From Pomacea canaliculata (Eukaryota; Mollusca; Gastropoda; Architaenioglossa; Ampullariidae): DNA of 64,000 nt. The DNA is taken from positions 20,803,319 through 20,867,318 of the forward strand of contig NC_037591.1 of NCBI RefSeq assembly GCF_003073045.1, in the 5' to 3' direction. Below are positions 56,409 to 64,000 of this stretch, one piece after another (the first letter of the stretch is position 1; every line of letters begins with the position of its first letter). The notes under the pieces were generated by a model. The model saw only the letters and a program-made list of their open reading frames with translations. It had not been told where the DNA came from and did no database searches. The translations under genes and the position numbers were made by a program.

Positions 56409-59400
56409 ATGGGAGAACCACCTGCTGGAGGTGGAGGAGGAACAAAGGGAGACAGTGCCGGAACTGACTATGACTACTTAATTAAATTCTTGGCATTGGG
56501 TAAGCAAGTGATTAGTGTTTAGATGTTATGTTGCAAAGATATATATCTTACACATTACATCTCATTCATATGATAAAGTAATTTTCATAGTGATCAACTT
56601 AATTTTGTGCATATGTGTGTGTATACAGGTGACTCAGGTGTAGGCAAGACCAGTCTGCTATACCAGTACACTGACAACACCTTCAATGGTAGATTCATCT
56701 CCACAGTTGGTATAGATTTCCGTGAAAAGCGTGTGGTAAGGCAAATTTAAATGTGCACTGAAAACACATCTCTTACTTGAGCATTTCTCCTAACAACAGT
56801 CCACAGAATTCTCTACTCCTTTTTTAACCTCGCCTCCTTTTTTCTGTTTATTGCTCTATCCCTACTTGATTTCCTCTGCTAAATCATGACATGGTTAGTT
56901 CTTACCTGATTCCTCTTGGCATTTTCTATATTTATCTAATATTAGTCATCCATACTTCTGTTCATCCTTCCATTCCTTCCTATGTTGTCCATATCTTGTT
57001 CTTTTCTCAAGTGCTAGAGCATGTTCCTTATGAAGAGGAGCATGTGCTTTACAAATCATGCTTTTATTATTATTGTTGTTATTATTATTATTAAATTGAA
57101 TTTGGTTATCATTAATTTTATGGCTCACCTTGAATCATGACTATTTGCTGATTCATCCCAAGAGTTGATACTAAGTTTTTTTTAATTTTGTTTTATATAG
57201 TGAGAAACACAATTGTGAAGGCAAAGCCCTATAAAAATCTGCTTTCCTGTTAAAAAATAGCATAATAAATAGTGTGTGTGTAGATATATATATACACACA
57301 TATTTTTACCTATGAGAAAGAAAGGTGATGGATGTAGTTACATTCAAGAGTAATTAAGTGTGAATCTTCTCATCTTTATCTGTGTATGTGACTTAAGGTT
57401 CATAGAGTTCCTGGACCTGATGGGTCAATGGGTCGCAGTCAGAGAGTTCTGCTGCAGATGTGGGACACAGCTGGTCAAGAACGGTGAGTGTAAGATTAAT
57501 ATTGTAAATAGAAATAAGTTCAACAGGTCCCAGAAACTACTGATTTTATTAAGTGGGTAATGCTCATGCTGGTGTCACGGACATATATTTGGACTGCAGC
57601 TTTCTAACAAGGCCAGCTTTTTGCCTCTCATGAAGTTGTAGGCGGTCAGGTTTCAGCAAACCATTTAACAGTTTAATATCTGGAATCGTGATAAAATGTC
57701 CAAAGTCAGCAATAGACTTGCAATAAATTTGTTACTTAGTTACTTTTTTTGTGTGAAAAGATGTAAGACATCCTTGATCCTCACTTCCAATGACTTAAAG
57801 CAAATAAATTGAAAACACAACAGACCATAAAGCTTGAAGCTTTTGTACCATCATCAACACAAAAGCTTGCATTGTCAGCTCTTCTTCTTATGTTGATACT
57901 GGAAGTGAATTTGTGCCTTGGCTTCGTTCTAGAAGCTAACACAGGAAAATTCCCTTGCAAACGGCCCAAAAATATACATCCATGCGGGAGTGCATGACAG
58001 GCAAATATTTTCATAAGGTGACAGAAGAAAGAATAATATGATTGCTTAGTTTTGGCTTAAGATTAGAAGATTTTTCTTATTTTATACATTTATATAATGA
58101 TATAAATGCAATGATGAAACTTTTTTCTGGGTCTATTCTGAGAAAGCGGGGAATGATAAAATATTTGTAGATGATTATTTAAATTTTCTTCTCTAAGGAC
58201 AACTAATCAGAATTGAATAGGGTGTCACAGTGCCATATTGTGTACAGGTTTCGAAGTCTTACAACAGCATTTTTCCGAGATGCAATGGGATTTCTCCTGC
58301 TCTTTGATCTGACAAATGAGCAGTCATTTTTGAATACACGAAACTGGCTAAGCCAGCTACAGACCCATGCTTACTGTGAAAACCCTGATGTTATTCTTTG
58401 TGGCAACAAAGCTGATCTGGAGGACCAGCGTAGAGTATCTGAAGACAAAGCAAGAGAAATGGCTGAGAAATTTGGGTAAGTACAGCAATTTCAGTATTTC
58501 TTTTCTTAAATGGGTTTTTATTTACATTTTGTAGTGCAGTTTGGTTTATTTCTCTGTGTGTGGATTTGTTTGATTAATTTCATATTTTTTGTTTTCATAG
58601 TTCTTGTAGATATTTTTGGTGTTACCTGCACTACTTTATTTTATTATCCATTCTGCACTATGCTTTTTATTATGTTCTCACTATCTGCAGTCAAAAAGTT
58701 AAAATATGGATGCATACAAGTAAATTCATGATATAATAATTTCAAAATAGAGTTACAGTCTTTTACATCAGTTACTTGTCCCATTATTTTCATGTGGGGC
58801 AGAAATCTCTTGCTGAGAGATTCAGAAATTGTGGTAGAGAATTTGCTAGCTCTCTATAATTCCTCTGTTGACCTTTTAACAGAGTCATTTCCATTAGCAC
58901 AGGGCATTCTGTAATGTTGATCATTGCTGTTGTTACGATTACAGTGCTTTCACTGCTAAAGTTTTATTCTTTCTGAATGCAAAAGTAATCCTGTTATTCG
59001 CAACAAAGATTGGTTTGCTTTGACCAGCTTTTTGGTTGTTTTTTTTTTTAGGCGCCAAGTTCAAATGTAATGTCTTATATTGCAAGTCAATAAAAAATTT
59101 TGATTGGCTTCATTTTTTCAGATTCTATAGTTATTGAGTGCTTTAGCACTACTGCTTGATGAGAATAAATCCAATAAGCTACACAGCAACAAGCAGCTGT
59201 TACTTAATTCAGTGTTCAGTGCAGAATAATGATGGTATTAATCACCTGTTACACTGACCAGTTCTGAATGAATGATGTTACTTGCAGACTGCCATACTTT
59301 GAGACCAGTGCTGCAACAGGCTTAAATGTAGCAAAGTCAGTGGAGTGTCTGCTGGATATGGTGATGGCTCGCATGGAGCGCTGTGTTGACAAGTCGCAGC

Positions 59401-59492
59401 TGCCAAAGGGAAAGAATGCTTTGAACAACAACTCCAACAAGGGACTCAGATACAATGACCACTCTTCAGATGGAGGCTCTTGTGCATGTTGA
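56409..59492 (+). CDS. RAB27: RAB27 small GTPase
   Basis: Five coding exons: 56409-56499, 56629-56735, 57398-57483, 58248-58475 and 59288-59492; phases close to 717 nt, 238 aa (human RAB27A is 221). All GTPase motifs are intact: P-loop GDSGVGKT at 31-38, switch I around [14 protein letters not shown], switch [10 protein letters not shown] at 88-95, NKAD at 148-151 and ETSAA at 176-180. The insert between the switches ([20 protein letters not shown]) and the run [20 protein letters not shown] are specific to Rab27 among Rabs. The C-terminus ends CAC, a CxC double-geranylgeranylation site. Rab27 docks secretory granules and lysosome-related organelles through Slp/Slac2 effectors. The N-terminus is longer than in vertebrates, with a Gly run (PPAGGGGG). 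The single gene equates to RAB27A and RAB27B together. Confidence 0.97.
56747..57103 (+). mobile_element. LINE 3' end in RAB27 intron 2
   Basis: It starts twelve bases after the exon 2 donor with TTTAAATGTGCACTGAAAAC, nearly the same as TTTAAATGTCCACTGAAAAC in the LINE at 15546-16232, and ends with a comparable 3' UTR (TAGAGCATGTTCCTTATGAAG) and an (ATT)n tail at about 57061-57092. Only the last codons and the 3' UTR remain, a severely 5'-truncated copy of the same or a sister family. Confidence 0.75.
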
Positions 59493-62400
59493 ATATTTTA
59501 TTGTTGTTTTTAACTTTGACTGCTTGGTTATTTATCTGCATGTGGTCTCTTGCATTTTATCAAAATATATTTTTGTGATTGTGATCACTTTTTCAAGTAA
59601 GAGATGTAATCTCAATGTATGTTCAGTTACCATAGAAACAATTATTAGTTTTATAGAAGCAAAACAACACATATTACTTGAATTTTCAGAAAGCACTTGT
59701 GACTAGGTAAGTTCTCAGAAAGACTTAATTAATAATACTAATAGCAATGAAAATAAGAAACTCCTCTCTGTTCAAAGCTCATTCTGATGAAGTAACTTTT
59801 TATGTCCACTTTTGAGCAGGCAAGCAACATAGAATAATTTAAAGTCTACTAATAATGAAAAATAACCGTTCTTATAGATTACACCATGAAAGTCATGTTT
59901 CCATTTCATCTTAATGTCATCATTATTTTTATCATTATTGTTTTATTTACTTTACCTGAATAAATAGACAATGCTTAAAGTGTATCATCGCAAGGCTATA
60001 TTGAATCCACATGATTTAAAGTAGATTTGTCCAATATTTTTTCTGCTGTTGGCAGTAAGTCAAACCTGGATAAGGTAAATGAGGATGCACATGTATCCAT
60101 GCAGAGCATACACATGTTCTCATTTGATGCTTGAAATCTAAAATTTTGAATATAAATAAAGGCCCTATAGCAATAGGGAATGTATGGACCCAGGGACCCA
60201 CGTAAATGAATGATACAGCATGAGGCATTGGTACATGGACCTATTGATGTAAGTCATAAGAAATAAAATGTCTTAAAATTTTTGTTACTATTAGTTTGTA
60301 ATTATTTGTTAGTTTATTATTTTTTTTGTCATGATTTTGTTGTTGAAAGTGGAGGAGGGGCTAAAAGTTTTCACACATCATATTCTGCTGAAGAATACAT
60401 CCTCTGTTTTCCTTCAGAAATCATGAATAAAAATAAATGCAAAAATGAAAATCATGGACCTTTCTAGGTTATTACTCTAACCCAACCTTCACAGGTTTTA
60501 TGTGCTTTACAAAGAAAATAGGAAATACATATACAAATGCATATGTATACCTGTACACACATAATATTGGGCATAGGTGGAAGGATGGGTAGGTGGGTGG
60601 GACCCATTTTAACAAGGTTTTTAATGCTTTTCTGGAGAGCAGCTAGAAGCAAAATTGTCAGAATTATGTAAATTTTAAAATCTCATTACTATTTTCATTT
60701 ATGGAGTTTGTTTACATTTTGACTGCTGACTTCGTACTACATCACTAATTCTTTATTCGTAATGCCTCATCATATTAATCAGATGAGTATTTGTATCAAT
60801 TTGATGTTCTTGCAGTATATGCCTTTTTAGGGGTGGGAAGGGAAAGATTTGCTGTATCACTTTAAAATTTACTTTTAAAATTGAATGCTTCATTATGTTA
60901 GGTCTCTTTTATTTATATAAATTTTTTAAGTTAGCCATTTTGCAAATGGCATGCCATGTTATTTTTCTTTGACTAATTGTGGTGCAGTTTTAATGTAGCA
61001 TAATTTTGCAGCCTAGCTGACCAGCACATTTTGTGGGTATTGTTAAATTAGTATTTGCAATTGAGTCATAGAGGCTGTTTATTACTGTGGATTACATTTT
61101 TTTTATTAGAGTATATACAGTTTCAGATTTAAACATGGCTAGTTTTACAAGAATTAGGTTGGGTTTCCATGTTTTAAAAATTAAGACATTTTCTGCATGG
61201 TTCATCAAGTTTTTAAAAATTATAAGCATACATTTTACTGCGATTTTAAAGTACATTTCATTTTAATTATTAAACTTTAATTAACAATTTTTTTCTTTTC
61301 TAAAACCTCAGGAAACCTTTCAATTTCTTAAAGATTAAGACACATTTAATTTCTACTTTTGCTTTGAGAAAATTATTAGGCATATGTGCAATTCTTTTTT
61401 TTTTCTTATTTTTCTTATGCACATGCAGTTCATCAGTTGTTGGCATGTGCACTTGCATAAGGTAGAAGTAATTAAGATTCATAAGAAGATATGAATACTG
61501 TTTTATCTTGCCTAGTTTCATTTCATTTAACATGGACGAATTGACATAACTGAGCTGTAGCTATGAAGGTGTTCACATCTGTGGATGCGAACTGCATAGG
61601 CCATAGGAAGAGTTACGAAAAATGCATTGTTATGAAAAACTAAATTGATTGGATGAAATTCTGGTCTGAGAGAAGTTCTAACATGATCTTATCTGACTGG
61701 GAAGAAAGAAGTTTAAATTATTTTGTCTTGTGAAGTACTAATACAAATCAATAAATCAATGGCTAAATTTTTCTTCAGAATACAGCCAACAAAATCATAA
61801 GAAAAATAACATGCGTTTATGGTTGATTTTCTTGTTCGTAAATACTTGTAACAGACTGCAATAGTATCTGAGACATTAACTCTAGGAGTTTGTGAAAGAA
61901 TCTGAAATAGTTATACATTCCAAAAATACACTCCTTTCTTTTATATTTGGTTGGTAGTGTTTGTAAAAAGCTTGTTGTTTATTTAAATAATTATATATTT
62001 GAGAATTGTATTTTGTTGTGTACTTAATTTAGTTAACCATGAAAAACGGACCAGAAGCATAATTATAATGTAACTTAAAGGAAAATTTATGCATGAATTT
62101 GTCAAACTTTTATAATTAAAAAGTGTATGCTACATGTAAACAATTATTGCTATAATTGTATTTTTCATTAAACATTTTTGTATAAGCTAAACTAGATATA
62201 TTTTTTAAAGCAACCATTTTATTTGTTGAAGTAATGTTTATTTTTGTTTACTGCTGTTCTGTCCTTAGGTTTCTTTTTTGAACCAGTGTGCATTTTTTTG
62301 GCATTTCAAAAAAAAATTGTCTATTTATGTATGCTTGATATGTTAATTTAAAAACTTATGTATTATAATTTTATTTTGACACATTTCATTATCATTGAGG

Positions 62401-63200
62401 TCACTAATTAAAAAGCATTATTTTGTTTAAAGTGTCCAGATGAGATCGCAGCACATTCTATAGATATAACAGCAAAATGCCTATATCAGGAAACTATGAT
62501 TATAGCGAAACATCTGTTGAAATCATGTTACTGTTTTATAATTATTTAATTAAATGTCTACATCTAAAAGTTGGTTTTTAACTATTTATTATTATGGTCA
62601 AGATAATCATAGGTATATAGTGAAAAATCTCAAGAATATATACAAATGGATGTTAGTCCACAACCTTATGTGTAATCTCTATACGGATAGTGAAATGTGT
62701 TATCCATTGTTGAGTGTTTGATGTAGGGATGTCTTATATTATTGAAACCCATCTGGAAGACATCTTTAATAATGTTTACATATGTTAATGTGGTTTGTTT
62801 CTTGGCTCACTTTCTGCTCTGTTGCTTTCAGTCTGGCAGCTGACACAGCCATTTGTAGTGTTTTGTACCCTATTTATAGATTAGTAAAATGGTCTGGGAC
62901 CATGCTTCATATTTACTCAGTTTTCCATCACTTAGGAACCCGTTTACCCTTTTAACAGTTATTATGTAAGTGCTGCTATTGATTTTGTTTTTGACAAATC
63001 CATTGCACAGCCTTATTACAAACTGCAATGATAAAAACTGGGCAGACCAGTAGACATATATTTTCTGTATCTGGTTGTCCAGAATGTTTCATATGCCAGT
63101 CACCATCTGCTGATGATATTTAGTGGTAACAACATGTACAGATTTTTAAGGTCTGCATTAATATTAAATATAGTTGTAGGAACAACACATTAGATCCATA
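59493..63200. other. RAB27 3' flank and gene-free AT-rich DNA
   Basis: AATAAA hexamers at 59959-59964 and 60262-60267 are candidate RAB27 polyadenylation signals. Beyond these the DNA is very AT-rich; no exon, RNA gene or repeat was recognised. Confidence 0.45.
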
Positions 63201-63208
63201 GAGAAATA

Positions 63209-63930
63209 TTGTGGCCAATACATTGGTATAACCTGTTTAAATGTTTTTCTTTTACTTGTGAACAAAAGAGCATTGCTTCCCATCTCTCATTGCAGCCCTA
63301 TGTTCCTCGAGGATTAACAAGAAATAAACTGAATTTCTATCTCCCATTCGTTGAACTTCACAGAATCAGTCATATCCAACCATTCTTGTCAGTTTCTGTC
63401 ACCAAAAGCTCATATCTACCTTTACATCTATCAAAGCCCACTGGATTACTGCAACTTTGTTGATCTCCTGATCCGCTTACTGTACAATTTTTTCAAAAAA
63501 TTTCATTAAAGCCACTTGTACTGCTTTCCATAGGAAAATCCAGACTATATGACACTTCTCAGTTCTCTGGCTACAGTGAATTCAAGCTTGCCAAGTCGCC
63601 ATACTGTGCTACCTGTCTTGCTTTAGCATGCCTTTCTATCTACTGACACCTTACCACCCGTGTTTGTCTCTTCAGTATGTGTTTGATGCTCTTTCTCCTT
63701 TTCTGGCCCCCATCATTTGGGATTCTCTACCCTTTTCTCTCCCTGAGTGTCCACATTTGAAGCTTTAAATTCCAACCTCAAAACCCAACTCTTTAAGAAG
63801 TATCTTTCATAAACAAGCAAACTCTTCAGCCATACTTCTTTCTTAATTTTCATCCATACACTTTGTTTATGTTTGTCATGGTGTCATCCATTTGGTGAGG
63901 CTTGTGTTCCCTTTAATTTTTTTTTTTTCA
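63209..63930 (+). mobile_element. Decayed CR1-like LINE 3' half
   Basis: The frame at 63209-63463 contains LHRISHIQPFLSVSVTKSS, like the RxIRxIRxFLSxxATKTL segment after the reverse transcriptase palm, then an eroded LDYCNSL equivalent (CTGGATTACTGCAACTTTG). Further on, after stops and frameshifts, WDSLPFSLPECPHLK and NSNLKTQLFKKYL match the family C-terminus. It overlaps the same protein region as the LINE at 15546 but reaches further upstream and is more decayed. Confidence 0.7.
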
Positions 63931-64000
63931 ATGTGTGCAGACTATATGAAGCGTTGCATGACCACACCACAATGCTGACATAAATGCTGAAGTGCATGAT
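63931..64000. other. Window end, nothing recognised
   Basis: Short unique sequence after the LINE relic, ending at the window edge. Confidence 0.4.

Noticed and set aside
57250-57305. Palindromic TGTGTG...TATATA...CACACA tract as a structured RNA or origin
   Set aside because: It is a simple (TG)n(TA)n(CA)n microsatellite, which is self-complementary by composition.

Overview
This is a metazoan nuclear window: AT-rich DNA with many small exons, GT-AG introns of about 0.2-3 kb, and decayed LINE, tRNA-derived SINE and hAT-type elements. The style of the repeats (CR1-like LINE 3' ends with (ATT)n tails, SINEs headed by a tRNA-like 'GGTGGCGCAACGGTTAGC' motif) and the protein sequences suggest a lophotrochozoan, most likely a gastropod mollusc. 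The phylum is an inference; only 'animal' is firm.

Five conserved genes could be rebuilt exon by exon, every splice phase closing: LACTB (minus, 2529-6270, 6 coding exons, 647 aa), SMU1 (plus, 6562-18436, 13 exons, 513 aa), an ANP32-family gene (minus, 28524-37873, 8 exons, 275 aa), the AP-3 sigma subunit AP3S (plus, 44924-49105, 6 exons, 190 aa) and RAB27 (plus, 56409-59492, 5 exons, 238 aa). LACTB and SMU1 are head to head with 291 bp between their start codons, so they very likely share a bidirectional promoter.

Between SMU1 and ANP32 lies an unfamiliar minus-strand gene model (19553-21400): a signal-peptide exon and a Ser/Thr-rich, mucin-like exon. Its main exon is bracketed by a near-identical ~76-bp inverted repeat that carries the exon's own splice acceptor and first codons. 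This is the oddest structure in the window. A short, coding-like ORF with C-x9-C-x9-C spacing (24472-24693) and a possible orphan first exon (40072-40180) are weaker gene candidates.

Repeats fill much of the rest. SMU1 intron 9 is largely one hAT-like element followed by a LINE tail. ANP32 intron 3 holds a three-copy tandem duplication. Two copies of one hAT MITE lie in opposite orientation at 41.4 and 43.9 kb, the first with a perfect 8-bp target duplication. A LINE reverse-transcriptase relic lies near 52.0-52.6 kb and further LINE tails near 56.8 and 63.3 kb.

The conserved genes do not form one pathway. LACTB is a mitochondrial serine hydrolase, SMU1 a splicing factor and ANP32 an acidic histone/phosphatase-associated protein. 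AP3S and RAB27 both serve lysosome-related organelles and regulated secretion. From memory, the human orthologues of four of the five (LACTB, ANP32A, AP3S2, RAB27A) all lie on chromosome 15q, so the window may preserve ancient bilaterian linkage.
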